Assembly: GCA_965112735.1 (NCBI GenBank)
Contig: OZ218955.1
Coordinates: forward strand, 1,612,001-1,676,000
Source of the DNA: Phaeosaccion multiseriatum
Taxonomy: Eukaryota; Ochrophyta, other classes
Reading direction: 5' to 3'
DNA: 64,000 nt
Below the pieces are notes generated by a model that searched no databases, was not told where the DNA came from, and worked only from the letters and a program-made list of their open reading frames with translations. Below, piece by piece: positions 14,865 to 31,936 of this stretch. The stretch's first letter is position 1; each line of letters begins with the position of its first letter. The translations under genes and the position numbers were made by a program.

Positions 14865-17800
14865 CTAAAACACCGCAGACTGTGTAAGATCAATCATGTC
14901 ATCGGCCGAAGCAGCAGCAGCAGCAGAAGCAGCGGCATGATCCTTCCCGTCCCTCCCCTCCCTCCCCTCCTTTACATCCCTCCCCGCGGCCCGAGGTGTG
15001 GTGTGCGTCTTGGGCTTGAAGCGCGAAGCAGTCGGTCTCCCGCTAGACCCAACAGGGCTTGTTCCACCGACGCTGCCCTCCCCCCAACCCCGGCAACTCG
15101 CTCCACCCCCAAAGCTACTTCGAAGTCCCATTGCAGAGGCCCTCCCACCCGCCACAACGGCAGCAGCAGCAGCAGCAGCAGCAGCATCATTCGAAGTACT
15201 AGAGGTAGTGGGGAACCCAAAGGCATGCCCAGCACCGCTAGCCCCGCTGGCCGCGCTGCCCAAGGGAGGATCGAACACTCCGCTCGTTGACTCCCCTCCT
15301 CCTCCTCCTCCTCCTCCTCCTCCTCTTCCTCCCCCTCCTCCTCCCCCCCCCCCTCGCCCTGCAGCAGCATCAGCTTCCTCCGATTGCTGCCGATGGCCAT
15401 GGGTAGAAGCCTCCAAATCCTCCTTCACCCCATCCAGAAACGCATCCCCCAGTAAGGTATAGTACTTGGCACGATCCTCTGGTAAGATCTGTAGACACTG
15501 CCCTAAGAAGCCTTTGGCCAAGGGGGAAAGCGTCTGTGGGATGGGTGGTGACTCATTCGCGGTCGCCACATGAAACATGGCGGCGAGGTTGTTGGAGAAG
15601 GCCGGCCAAGGGTGGTGGGCGGAAGCCATTTCGATCATTGTGGCGCCAACGCTCCAAATATCGGCGCTGCGGCCGTGTCCGCTCTGCTTTATCACCTCGG
15701 GTGCCATCCAAGGGACGCTTCCTGTTGTTGTTGTGAGTGAGTGAGTGAGTGAGTGAGTGAGTGAGTGAGTGAGGGAGGGAGGGAGGGAGGGAGGGAGGGA
15801 GGAAGGAAGGAAGAATGTGGGAGGGGAGGAGAGGAGGGGGCGAAGGGAGGAAGGGAGAGAGAGGACAGTGAAGAGGAGACGAAAACGTGGTTCTGGGAAT
15901 GTTCTGGGGAAGGTTCTGGGAAGGTTCTGGGTCTGGTCTGGGACATCTTGTTCGGCCTGCTGCAAAGACTTCACTACCGGGGCTGTTTTGCTCGGTCCAT
16001 CTCTCCAGCACGAGGGCGAATCTTTGGTTTCTTGGTATGATAGAGGGTCTTCTCCCTTCTCTTCCACTTCCTCCACCCCCACCACAACACCACCCACCTT
16101 TGATGGCGGGCAAGCTCTCATCCAGACTCTGTGTGCGCATGCCATCGAGCTGCTTGGAACAACCAAAGTCCGCCAACTTGGCGATCCCCTGCTCCGTCAC
16201 CAGCACATTGGCCCCCTTGATATCGCAGTGGATGATGCGATGCTCGTGCAAGTAGCCCACGCCGAGAAGTATCTGATGCATGAATCTTCGAATCAGGTCC
16301 TCCGTGAAGACGCCAAAGCTCGCCAACATGCTTGCGATGGAGCCGCCGGGGACGTACTCGAGAAAGATGTACAGGTGAGAGCGCCCCTTGTCGGTGCCGA
16401 CGTAACGGACGATGTGTCGGTGGTGAAGGTTGCGCATGACGTCGATCTCGGCTTGGAGCTTGTCCACCTGGGGAGGGGGGGGGGAAGGAGGATGGCAGCG
16501 GATGGGGGGGAGGGAGTTGGAATATAGAGGAACTGTAATTATGTAGAGCTAATGACTTTCATAAAACCGGTGGGTGGGTGAGTGGGTGAGTGAGTGAGTG
16601 AGTGAGTGGGTTAGTGAGTGAGTGAGTGAGTGAGTGTGAGTAAGTGAGTGAGTTGAGTTGAGTGAGTGAGTGAGTGAGGTGTCACTGTCCTCCCCCCTCA
16701 CAGCCGCTGCCATCCCTCCTCCTAACCCATCCACTGCCATCCCCCTCCCCTCTCATACACACATACCTCTCTCTGCGAGCCGTCCATGAGGCCAATCTGC
16801 TTGACTGCAAAGAGCTCTCCTGTACGCTCATTCAGTCCCTGATACACCTTCCCGAAACTGCCTTCCCCGATTATCTCCCCCCGAATCCACTGAATGTCCC
16901 CGGAACCCCTGCTCTGGGCGGCGCTACCCCTGCTGTTTCTGCTCCTTCTCCTTCTCCTGCTGATACGAGCCCCCCCATGTTGGCTGCCGTTTAGACCTTC
17001 TCTACCCCTTACGAAGTCTCCTCCCCCTTCTTCTCCTCCTCCTCCTCCTCCTCCTCCTCCTCCTCCTCCTCCTCCTCCTCCTCCTCCTCCTCCTCCGCCG
17101 CCGCCTCCTCCTCCTCCGCCTCCTCCTCCTCCACTCCTCAACTCATCGTCACCGAAAGAGCTCCCCATGCCATGCTGCGACTGCTGCTGCAGCTGCAGCT
17201 TCTGGAAGGGGTTCCGCGCGGAGGGAGGGTCCACCTCTTTACTATTGTGACCACCCCCTCCTCCACTGCCCCTAGTGCTGAAATAGAATGAGCCCTCCCC
17301 CACACCCAAGTCGCTGTCTCCTTCCTCGCTGGACAGGTCCGAATCGGAAATGGAGTCCAGTCGATGCTCGTTCCTGACCTCTTCGAAGCGGAGAGCCTGA
17401 GATTGATTGATTGATTGATTGAGCGACGAGAGGAGGGGTGGCTTCTAAGACAACAACAACAGTGAAGCGACAGTGAAGCAACAGTGTCAACAAGCATGCC
17501 GGCGTCAAAAGCCTATAACTGTCAACTCCCCCAAGCCCGCGCCCATCTCTCTCTCTCTTGTCACAGCTCAGGTGCAATAAGGGCAGCAACGGGTGTAACG
17601 GGACTTGTCTCTACGATAGGGGTATTGGAGGTGTGCGGGTGTGTGTTCGTGTCTGTACAACAGCAATATAGGGGTGTATGACACACTTACCAAGGGCTCC
17701 TCCAACTGTGATTGCTGTTGCCGCTGCTGTATCACCAGCTGCTGCTGCTGCATGCTTCTTTTGTCTTCTCTTTCGTTCGCTCCTTCCCTCTCCTTGGTAA

Positions 17801-17951
17801 CCGAGGCCCTTCTCTGGCTATCTACTCCTCCTCTCCAGCTGCTGCTGCCCCCCTCCTTGCCATCCAGACTGCCTGACTGACTGCCCCAGCTTCCACGGCT
17901 GCCCTCCTTGCTACTGCATGAGGATGTGGACCGTTGCCTGCGATGACGCTC

Positions 17952-17984
<33 letters not shown>

Positions 17985-19848
17985 CTGCTGTAGACCAAGC
18001 TCCTCCTCCAATTCTCGCTCCCGCAGCTGCCGTTCCGTCAAGCGTGCCCCCCGGCCTCCCTCCCTCTCCTCTTCCGCCTCTCTCGGGCTCGAACCTGCCG
18101 CCAATCCCGGTCTTAGCCTCTGCTCGCCACCGCTGCTGCTGCCAGAGCGCCTCCTCGGTCTCCCCACCGACGCTCCACCTGCACCCCCACCTGCACCTCC
18201 ACCTCCACTTCCTACTTCCACGGAGAAAGGAAGCGGACACTGATCCTCGCACTCGGAGTGAGACTGCTGCTGCTGCTGCTGTATGACCAACTGCTGCTGC
18301 GGCTGCGGCTGCGGCGGCTGCTGCGGCTGCTGCTGCTGGCTCCTCGAGTCGAAATGATGCAGAGGTGGTGAGAGCTTCTTCCTCCTCCGCCGAGCGTTCG
18401 GGGAAGCTCCCACCGTGCCACCTCCACTGGCATTCAAACTGGCACTCAAACTGCCGGACAAGCTCTCTCCCACGTCTACCGGAGACGCACGCAGCTGCTG
18501 CTCTCTACTTGCCTTCCTCTCCTTGCTGCTTCTCCTCTCTCTTCCCCCCCCCTTGCTCTCTCTCTCCCGCCCCCCCTTGCTCCTCCTCCTCACTCGAGGG
18601 GCGTGGCCATTGTCCTTGTCGTCCTCCCTCTCCCTCTCCTCGGCAGCAGCAACACCAACAACAGCTTCATTCCCGTCATCTCTGCTGTCCCTGCTCCCCC
18701 TCCTACCCCGACTGTCCCGACTACTTCGGCCTCCCTGCCCCTGCCCGTGCCCCTCATCTCGCCTAGCCAGCACTCCTCCTCCTCCTCCTCCGCCTCCTCC
18801 TCCTCCTCCTCCTTCTCCTCCTCCTCCTCCGACGACGACGATAGGGCCAGTGCCACCGTCGCTGCGACTTCTCCGATGTTGGGCTCTCCCTTGCTGACTC
18901 GGGCGTGAGGAAGACTCATGCGCCCATACTCCCGAAGGAGACAACCCCCCCTCAACTCCTTCTCCTCCTCCTCCTCCCCCGCCAAGCTGTGGGACTCCGA
19001 ATCGAGATGATGATGTCGCACTCCTCGCAAAGGGATTCCTCGGTTCTCGTTCCTTGTCGGGCATACCCCACGACCCGGAAGAGTTCGCCGCACCAACTCC
19101 CCCTCCTCCTCCTCCTCCTCCTCCTCCTCCTCCTCCTGCTGCTCCTGCTGCTGCTGCTGCTACTACTCCTCCACTTGCGGCAGCGGCATCTTGTCTCGCT
19201 GCCTTCCTGGCGAAAGGATTGGTAGGTGGAGAGAGAGCAACACCCCCCCCTCCCGCCCTCGCAGCCGCTGCTTTCCTCGCAAACGGATTGGGCGGAGAGA
19301 AGGCACTATTGCTGCCCCCTCCCTGCTGCCCCCCCCCCCCTATGAGGCTGCCTCTGCCTCCGCTCGGTGGGAGAATTACCCCTGATCCTGAGCTTCGTTC
19401 GCCGCCGCCGCCGCCGCTGCTGCTGCTGCTGCTGCATGCACCCGCCCCCCACTTGATGCTTCTTTTGGTAGCAAAGGGGTTGGTTGTCAAGTCCTCATTC
19501 CCGCCCCTACCGAATCCGCTGCCGCTCAGTCCACCCGCACTATTGCTACCAACGCCCCCAACACCACCACCAACACCACCACCACCATCACCCTCCTCCT
19601 CAGCGTCTGTGACGTCAACAAAGTCACTGCTCGCCGCTGAGGACATGGGAGAGAGCTCTCCTCCCCCAAGCCCCAAGCCGTGCAGGGCCTCAGGAGAGGA
19701 GGACGGGGCGTCGATGGCCATCGAGAGGTGGGGAGTACAGGTAGCGCTGCTGCGGCCACTCTTGTTGGACGAGAAGAAGCAAGTTGACTCCAGGGAGCTC
19801 AGGCTCGGACTTTGGTGAGGCTGCTTCTGCTGCTGCTTCTGCTGCTGC

Positions 19849-19936
<88 letters not shown>

Positions 19937-20975
19937 CTTGCTGTTGCTGTTGCTGTTGCTGTTGTGGGGAGGGTAGTTGCAGCATCGGGCTGCTCTTGTC
20001 TTTCTTCTTCTTCCACAATGAAAATTGATGAGTGCCTCCTCCTCCAGCCCCTCCTCTCCCTCCTCCTCGTCCTCCCCACACCCCTCCTCCTCCACCACCA
20101 CCACCACCACCACCGCCGCCGCCCCCTTCTCCTCCCTTGCCCCCCCCAAAACTGCCACTGCTGCCTTCGGGACTCCCCCTCAACGCCCCCGAGAGCAAGC
20201 CGCGTAGGATGGAGTCATTCTTTTTGGCAGCAATCGGATCCTTCACAATCAATCCTCTCTCTTCGAGTGCTGCACCCCCCTCACCGTGGAGAGGAAACTC
20301 CCTCGTTCGCCCTCCTCCTCCCCCTCCTCCTCCTCCTCCTTTGCCGCCCCTCTTTACGCTTCGCTGTCCAAGCTTGGGCGTACCTGCCTCGGGAAGACTG
20401 CTGATGCTGATTCTCGTTCGGTGACCCCGCCCCCCCAGTCCCGGTGCGTGTGAAGGAGCCTCCCCTCCTTCCCCTCCTTCCCCTCCGCCTCCTCCTTCCT
20501 CTCCGCCTCCGCCTCCTCCTCCTCCTCCTCCTCCTCCTCCTCCTCCCCAGCCTCTCTTGTTGTAGAAGCTCGATGATCCAGCCAAATCTCGGTCAACGTT
20601 GCGCTCACGGAACCCTGATTCCACCTGTCAGAACCCCCAAGACGCAGACGCAGAAGCAAAATCAGAAAAGAAGCTCCCATGAAACGTTCTCCAAGCCATC
20701 TTCTGCCATCCATTTACCGCCACCCCCACCACCGCTCCCTTCACACGTACCTTCCCACCCATCGTCAGCGTGTCTCTCTGCCTCCGGGTATACCTCTCCT
20801 GTTCCCCTGCCAGACCGCTCACCATCTGGGAGTCAACGGCAACCCTTGCTCCGCCCCTTGCATCCACTTCTCCTCCTTCATCTCTCCCCCCTCCCCTCCC
20901 CCCCCCCTCCTCCTCCTCCTCCTCCGCCTCCTCCCTCCCTCGCTTCGCCGTCCGCGTGCTCATCGTCGCTGGATG
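14865..20975 (-). CDS. MAP kinase kinase kinase (STE11/ANP-like) with long disordered N-terminus
   Basis: Exons 20624-17691, 17396-16767, 16467-16098 and 15721-14865 join in phase. They are preceded by an exon ending at 20751 whose start is unresolved (ATG near 20962). The kinase domain is C-central: IGEGSFGKVYQG, FAVKQI, HCDIKGANVLV, ADFGCSKQL and GSVPWMAPEVIK, the last typical of MAPKKKs that phosphorylate MAP2Ks in stress or mitotic cascades. The catalytic loop is HCD rather than HRD, a non-RD variant. The N-terminal 1,000 or so residues are Ser/Gly/Gln-rich, with poly-Gln from a (TTG)n tract at about 19850-19935 and five NPF motifs (four of NPFA(R/T) type). NPF peptides bind EH domains. 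The C-tail is Ala/Gly-rich. The true N-terminus is uncertain: phase continuity suggests it extends into the block at 20878-25123. Confidence 0.82.
15300..15360. repeat. (CCT)n coding tract in MAPKKK C-tail
   Basis: On the minus strand it encodes a glycine run (GGA codons) downstream of the kinase domain. Confidence 0.8.
15734..15800. repeat. (GAGT)n/(GGGA)n array in a MAPKKK intron
   Basis: On the minus strand this reads CCCTCCCTCACTCACTCAC before the acceptor preceding the WMAPE exon, forming its pyrimidine-rich region. Confidence 0.88.
16568..16680. repeat. (GAGT)n/(GGGT)n microsatellite in a MAPKKK intron
   Basis: 4-bp units fill most of the intron between the exons ending at 16767 and starting at 16467. 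Confidence 0.88.
19847..19937. repeat. (TTG)n tract encoding polyglutamine (CAA) in the MAPKKK N-terminus
   Basis: About 28 uninterrupted TTG units are flanked by CTG units. On the minus strand this is a CAA/CAG-encoded Gln run. Confidence 0.92.
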
Positions 20976-23941
20976 TGGGTACATCCGAATCCGACAAGAG
21001 CTCCTCGATGCCTGTGTCCTCTCCAGCGAGCCCACTACTTGCCCACCTACTTGCTGCCGTCCCTTCCCCTCCTCCTCCTCCTCCTCCTCCTCCTCCTCCT
21101 CCTCCTCCTCCTCCCCCTCCTCCCCGTCTAACCCCTCCTTCTCGCCCGACTCCTCGTGGAGAGGAGCAAGATAGGTTTCCGAGTTGCTGTCTCCCCTGTG
21201 TGCCCCCCCCCCCTACTCCTCCTCCTCCTCCTCTCTCCCCCTCTCCACCTCCACCACCTCTTTCCCCTCCTCCTCCCCCTCCTCCAAAGAGGTCACCTAT
21301 GCCACTGAAGTCACCACTCGGTCTCCTTCCTCCTCCTCCCCACCCGAAAGACTTGTTTGCTCTCAAGCCCCCGCCCCCGGAAACACCCCCCATTCTCCCG
21401 CCAAAGTGGTGCTTATTCACAACTGGCGTCTCTGCTGTCTTCGTATCACCAACGTCTAGCGCTGGGCTGGGTGAGGACAGCATCGCTAGAGGAGACGCCA
21501 TGCTTCCCCCTCTTCCTCCCCGTTTCACTCCGATGGGTGTGACTCCGTCTCCTCCTCCTCCTCCTCCTCCTCCTCCTCCTCCTCCTCCTCCTCCTCCTCC
21601 TCCTCCTCCTCCTGTTGCTCCTGCCGCCCCCCCTGCACCATCGCCTCCTCCCCCCCCGCCGGTCTGTGTCTTGGAGGAAATGCTACTTTCAGCACTAAAG
21701 ACCCGCCTGCGCTGCAAGGAAGAAGATGAAGTGGTCAGCGGCATACCACCACCTCCTCCTCCTCCTCCTCCTCCTCCTCCTCCTCGTGCACTCGACCCTT
21801 GCTGGGATCTATAGACATTCGCCTGCTGCTGAGGCGACTGCTGTTGTATCGCCAAGTGGTGGTACCGGCTCTGGGGGTGCTGGTAGCGCTGCGGGTGCCT
21901 CCTTTGAAACTGTACAGGCCTGTCCTCCAAGACTCCGCTTCCGCCCCCACCCACCATGCCGGCCGGACCACTGCTACCATAGTAATATCCACCCACACCG
22001 GGCGGAGGAGTTATCTCCCCCTGCAAGGTCACCCGGTGGCTCCTATTGCTACCGCTGCTGTTGCTACTGCCGCTATTACTGGCTGCGGTGGCTGCGTTGC
22101 CTGATAAACCTGTGTGGCCTGTTGCTGTGCTGCCTCCGCTGTAATCCCACTGCTCCTGTGCTGCTGCTGCGGCTTGTGCCGTTGCTGCGTGTTGCGCTGC
22201 GGCAAACTGAAACTGCAACTGCATCTCTTGAGGGCCCATGCAGGCCGCCAAGTCACCGTGGGAGTCCTTCTCGTCGATCACGTGCACCACTTCCTGCTGA
22301 CTATCCCTGCTATCTCTACTGTCCCTACTGTCCCTGCTATGGCGGCTGTCTCGACTGTCTCGACTGTCCCTGAGTCCTCCTCGCTCCCTCCCCCCCCCTC
22401 CTCCTACTACTACTCCTGCTCCTCCTCCTCCTCCTCCTCCTCCTCCTCCTCCTCCTCCTCCTCCTCCTCCTTCTTCTTCTTCTTCTTCTTCTTCTTCTTC
22501 TCCTCCTCCTCCTCCTCCTCCTCCTCCTCCTCCTCTTGGAGTACCGGTTTCGAGCACTACGTCAAGAAATTCCTCCTCTCCCTCCCTCCCACCACTCCCC
22601 GAGGGGACACTCTCCCGGGGAGCAGACTCGTTTGCATTCCTCCCCCCCGTCGGGCTCCTCCTTCCTTCCGAGCGCTGCTGCTGTATCTGTTCCTGTGCCT
22701 CGCCCAAATCAGCCGCTCCCTCTCTGAGCACTGCATCGCTACTAAAGCTTCCTCGACCTCCTCCTCCTCCGGCTGCTGCTGCTGCTGCAGCTCCTCCTCC
22801 TCCTGCCCCTCCACCACCACCACCACCTCCCCCTCCCAGTGGGCCAATCTTCCCAAGGCTCATGGCTCTCACAGTCGAGGGCGGTGCTGCTGGTGAATAA
22901 GGCCCTCCTATGGGAGAAGACCACCCACCCCCGCCTCCAGCCCCGGGCCCAGTAGCACCGAAAACAAGTGCATCCGTCCCTGTCAGAGACCTTGACCTCA
23001 ACCGTAGGGTATTCGAACTCGCGAGGGCAAAAGCGTCGTCAAGTGTGGCGGACATTGCCGCCGCTGTATCACCAACTGCTAAAGCTGCTGCTGAAGTTGA
23101 GGTTGACCCCCCTCCCACTGGGAGGACTCCTCCTTGTGCTCTATTGGGACTACTGCTGCTGCTGCTCCTGCTGCTGCTGCTGCTAGTAGTGCTGCTCTTA
23201 CTCTCGGGCTGATTGTGTCGCACGTGCCCGTGAAGACGACGACGGAAGCTTGAGCTGCTGGGCAGGTTCACTGTTGCGGAAATTGCAGTCCGCACCGCCG
23301 TGGCCGGCAGAGGCTTGATGGAGTGAAGACGACGAGAGGAGGAGGACGAGGAGGAGGAGGAGGAGGAGGTATGGCTTCCTTCCCCCCCCCCTCCCCCCCA
23401 CTGCTGCTGCTGTTGGTGGTGTCCGTGACTGCTGCTGCTGGTTGGAGGGGGTGGTGTGAGCGGTGATGCCGTCGGTCCAGGGGCAAGGGAGGGAGAAGGA
23501 GAAATAGAAGAACCAGAACCAGAACCAGAACCAGAACTAGAGGACGAAACAGAAGATGAAGAAGAAGAGGCAGACGCTGAAGCAGAAGCAGACGCCGCCG
23601 AAGCCGAGGCCGCCACCGCAGGAGCCACAGGGGCTACAGAGCTGTCGGCTGCAGCAGCAGCGGTAGCGCCGACGAGTTCGTTCATCTCCACGACCAAGTC
23701 GCGGGAGGTGGTGAGTGAAGTAGTGGCGCTGGCCTCTAGAGTCTTGCCGTCACTCTCGGCCGTCGTCGTTGCTGATCGGAGGGCACTTGCTCCTGCAGTA
23801 TCACCAACTGCTGGTGCTATGGCTGCTGCTGATGCCGTTGGCGAAGAGGACATGATAGTAGAAGCCGAGGATGATGATGGTGATGATGATAAAGATGATG
23901 ATGATGGCAATGCTGAGGAAGATGATGGTAGCGCTGAGGAA

Positions 23942-24002
<61 letters not shown>

Positions 24003-25123
24003 CTGTAGCAGCGGGGTGGGTATCGGTGCTGCTCCTGCCGCTCGGATGGCAGCTTGTGACTGGCCCCACACCAGCATTGGGGGCTGGAATGAGAGGAGGT
24101 GGAGTCACAGACCCGACGGTGGTGATGCAGGGGTTGGTGATACACGGTGGACTGCACGACATAATTCCTTTGCTGTTGTCGCCCTCGCCCCCCGTGCCAG
24201 CAGTGGTTATTCCTCTCAGTCCAGCCTCGTCCTTGTCCTTATCCTTCGGAGGTGGGGAGGAGGTACCGTCGCTAGCTGTGCGGAGGGAAATACGTGGCAA
24301 TTGGCTCGGCTCCTGCTGGTCCTGTGTGCGCGGAACGAGGTAGTGTGTGGTGAGTGAGTGGGTGAGTGAGTGGGTGGGTGAGTGAGTGAGTGGGTGAGTG
24401 AGTGAGTGGGTGAGTGAGTGAGTGATGAGCAAGCAGTAAGCAGTAAAGAAGTGAGCCATGGTGTCGTTAGTGAGTAGAAGGGCCGTGTGGTGTGTGTGGA
24501 CCGGGGGAGCGGTGAGAAGGAAGCGAAAAGGAGACAAGAGAGGGGAGAGGGAGTGAGCGAACGACTTGAGATGTGTCGCGTGGTGAGTGTGAAGGAATTC
24601 TTTCTGTGGTGAGGGTAAATGGATTCATTCTGTGGTGAGTGTGAATGTATTGGGTGGGGGGTCGGGATGGGATAGGGTCAAAGTATTTCTCTTCGAAGCG
24701 CTCACTTCCACCCCCCCCCCCGCCCCCAAAAAAAACTGCCCTCTACCCTCTGCTGCCCACCCTCACCCTTCATCCTTCACTCACCTCCAGTTTTAAGCCC
24801 CTCGGCCCTCCTACCCCCCCCCCCCCTCCTCCTCCTCCTCCTCCTCCTCCTCCACCACCACCACCACCACCACTCCCCCCTGTCACGACCAGCGACTGAA
24901 GCGACTGGAGCGATTGAAGAGACTGAAGCTCACAGACAGAGGGTGGCCCCGTAGCCGACAGCGTCGGAGAAGAGGAAGAAGAAGGTACTGCAGAGGGCAT
25001 CACGGGAGGCGCGGTGGTGCTGATGGGGGCCACCACCTTGCTGCTATTGCTGTTGCTGCTGGTGCTGCTGGTGCTGCTGCTGCTGCTGCTATTGTTGTTG
25101 CTGCTGCTGCTTTCTCCCCTCAT
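20878..25123 (-). CDS. Ser/Gly/Gln-rich disordered coding block, probable N-terminal part of the MAPKKK gene
   Basis: Exon 1 is 25123-24785 (ATG, MRGESSSSNNN..., donor CTGGAG/GTGAGT). Exon 2 starts at 24321 after acceptor CACACAG and stays open about 1,147 codons to a TGA at 20878. Both junctions are phase 0. No known domain is visible: poly-Ser (an ATC/GAT tract at 23941-24002), poly-Gly, Gln-rich stretches and repeated RDSRDSR-type dipeptides (about 22320-22370). A second minus frame takes over at the G-run near 20898-20907. It continues through VDSQMVSGLAGEQERY to a good donor at 20750, which joins in phase to the MAPKKK exon at 20624. One base fewer in that run would make a single gene of about 2,900 codons. 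Alternatively this is a separate protein that ends at 20878. Confidence 0.6.
23066..23078 (+). repeat. Dispersed element GTATCACCAACTG, exact copy (coding)
   Basis: Read on the minus strand as LAVGDTAAAM in the disordered block. Confidence 0.9.
23798..23810 (+). repeat. Dispersed element GTATCACCAACTG, exact copy (coding)
   Basis: Read on the minus strand as PAVGDTAGAS in the disordered block. Confidence 0.9.
23938..24002. repeat. (GAT)n tract encoding poly-Ser on the minus strand
   Basis: About 20 GAT units in the frame used give TCA (Ser). The homologous repeat type in DZIP1 is read as Asp. Confidence 0.88.
24345..24425. repeat. (GAGT)n/(GGGT)n array in the first intron of the disordered block
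   Basis: The array lies 25 bases inside the acceptor at 24322 and reads as CACT/CCCA units on the transcript. Confidence 0.88.
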
Positions 25124-26580
25124 GATGAGTAGTAAGTCCGCCGACCCCTCTCTCTCTCTCTCTCTCTCTACTGGTTCGGGTTGCAAAAGGGAGAGAAGTG
25201 GGTTTGAATAATGCGAAGGTGACACAACGGCTGCGAGCGAGAAGGCTCTCTCTCTCCGCCCCTTTCCCTCCAGACCCCGACGCCTAAAGCTCAGCAAGAC
25301 TTCGACTGCATACGGCGGCATATATGGTGTGGATTGACGCCTCCTTTAACGCCTCCTTTCCCTCCCCTCCAACGCGAGTTGTGCTCTGCTTCTCTTTTGG
25401 TCCTTGCTGCTCACATCAATTGCTTCTTGTGTCGCGTCGTTCTGGCGTCAGAGCTTACCTCGTCTCTCTGCCTCTCCACAACAGACTTGCCGTAAGGCGT
25501 AACAAGAACATCGCTTTCCATCTTCACTCACCTTTAGTAGGGTATCTTCATCAACCCTGTGCCCCCAGCCTTGTGCCCCCAGCTACTGTTTGCACTGGCC
25601 GCCGCTACTATCGTTAGACCTCTCTCCTGCCCCTCAGTGCTGGGGAAACTCCCCCTCCTCCTCCCCTCGCGATGGACTGCTCTCGCGCGGGCGACATAGG
25701 ACACGTGAGGACGGGGTGGAAGGAGGTGCGTCCATGAAGGGGGATGGAGTGAGCATTGGGGGGAGCAAAAAGGAGGGAAGAAAGGGAGGCCCTGCGAAGG
25801 TGGGTGAAGCCCACCCCGTGAGTAATCGAAAGCCCAGAAGGAAGCACCTACTTGCTTGTTTCAGAGGGAGTATAAGGAGTAGGAGGGCCAGGTCACAGGC
25901 CAGAGTATGCCCACCGCAAGTGAGAGAATGAGGGCTGGCTCGATGAAGGCATCCACACTTACCGCTCCTCGACGAACGTTTTTTCTATCCCATTGCTACT
26001 CCAGACTGTCTCCCACTGCTGCAACTCCTTCCACTGGAGTGTACGATCCAGGGCTCCAGTGCCTCTCTCCTGTGGTCGCCCTCCTGCTAAGCAAGTTGTG
26101 CGCCGGCCCGGTGCAGGAGGGTTAACGGGCAGAGGTCGTAGGTGAACCAATTGAGGAAGGCCCCGCTTGAGGGGAAGCGGCAGGATTGGGACAGAAAAGT
26201 CCTCAGTACTGCTTGATTCTCTTGTTGGGAGCTACGGGTGGGTCCTGCTGTCTCTGGACCCTTCTTTGTTCTATAATTAATTATTTCTCCCTCTCCCCAA
26301 CTCGTATCTTTGGAATAGAAATTTCATGGCCCCCAACGGCTTATCCCTTTCCCCCTCCCCTTCCCCAAGGCTTTTTACAGACGCTTGCTTGAGATGCGAT
26401 AATGTATTGCTCAAAGGTAAGCACTCTCACTATCTCGCAGCCTGGGGAGTGGGTGGAAGGGGGGGGGGGGGGTGGGCTGCTGTCCGTTGCTCGACAGTGC
26501 TACCCACTATTCGTCAGCTGCCATCCAAACCTCGAAGGGGTAAGCCAGAGCTCCTGTCCTCCCTCCCTCCCTCCCTCCCT
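25124..26580. other. Upstream region with possible 5' UTR exons, no confident gene
   Basis: There are minus-strand donor-like sites at about 25455 (GAG/GTAAGC) and about 25970 (GAGCG/GTAAGT). A short open stretch lies upstream of the latter (LQWKELQQWETVWSS, about 25990-26060). These could be non-coding leader exons of the 25123 gene. A 12-13 base poly-G occurs near 26460. Nothing else is recognised. Confidence 0.4.
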
Positions 26581-26786
26581 CCCTCTACTTCTTCTTCTTC
26601 TTCTTCTTGTCGCCGCTAGTCCCTCCCTCTACTTCTTCTTCTTCTTCTTCTTGTCGCCGCTAGTTTACTTCTTCTTCTTCTTGTCGCCGCTAGTCCTTTT
26701 ACTTCTTCTTCTTCTTCTTCTTGTCGCCGCTAGTCCCTCCCTCTACTTCTTCTTCTTCTTCTTCTTGTCGCCGCTAGTCCCTCCCT

Positions 26787-31603
<4,817 letters not shown>

Positions 31604-31936
31604 CTCTCTCTGTGTACTTTCTCACCTTACACCCTAGAGGGGAAGAAGGAAGAATAAACAGAAGATAAAATCGATCTAAACCGTAACGCTTTTCGATATC
31701 GATAAACGCATGAATTGCGTTTCAATTAGATGGCCAGTCTTGGATGGTCCGAGACCGGCGCGGAGCTTCACTCCCGCTCTTCACTCCGCCTCTCACCTCA
31801 TAGCAGCTTGGAAGGGCCTTCTCGCGTAGAGGAAGGAGAAGGAGAAGGAGAAGGAGAAGGAGAGGGAGAGGGAGAGGGACAAGGAGAGGGACAAGGAGCA
31901 GAAGAAGAAGGAGGAGAGAAGAGGAGGCGGAGCCAC
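31604..31936. promoter_or_regulatory. Divergent upstream region shared by the coiled-coil gene and eIF6
   Basis: Only 333 bp separate the two ATG codons. The segment includes AT-rich sequence with a palindromic TATCGATATCGATA-like region at about 31698-31704. An upstream in-frame ATG for eIF6 exists at 31730, so part of this may be 5' UTR. Confidence 0.5.

Noticed and set aside
17568-17690. Continuation of the MAPKKK frame past 17691 (VSVSYTPILLLY)
   Set aside because: A clear GTAAGT donor follows EEPL, and the next exon at 17396 joins in phase with conserved acidic sequence.
31730-31936. 69-residue N-terminal extension of eIF6
   Set aside because: It is low-complexity Glu/Gly and absent from the family, whose N-terminus matches MATRASFEN at 31937. 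It is probably 5' UTR.
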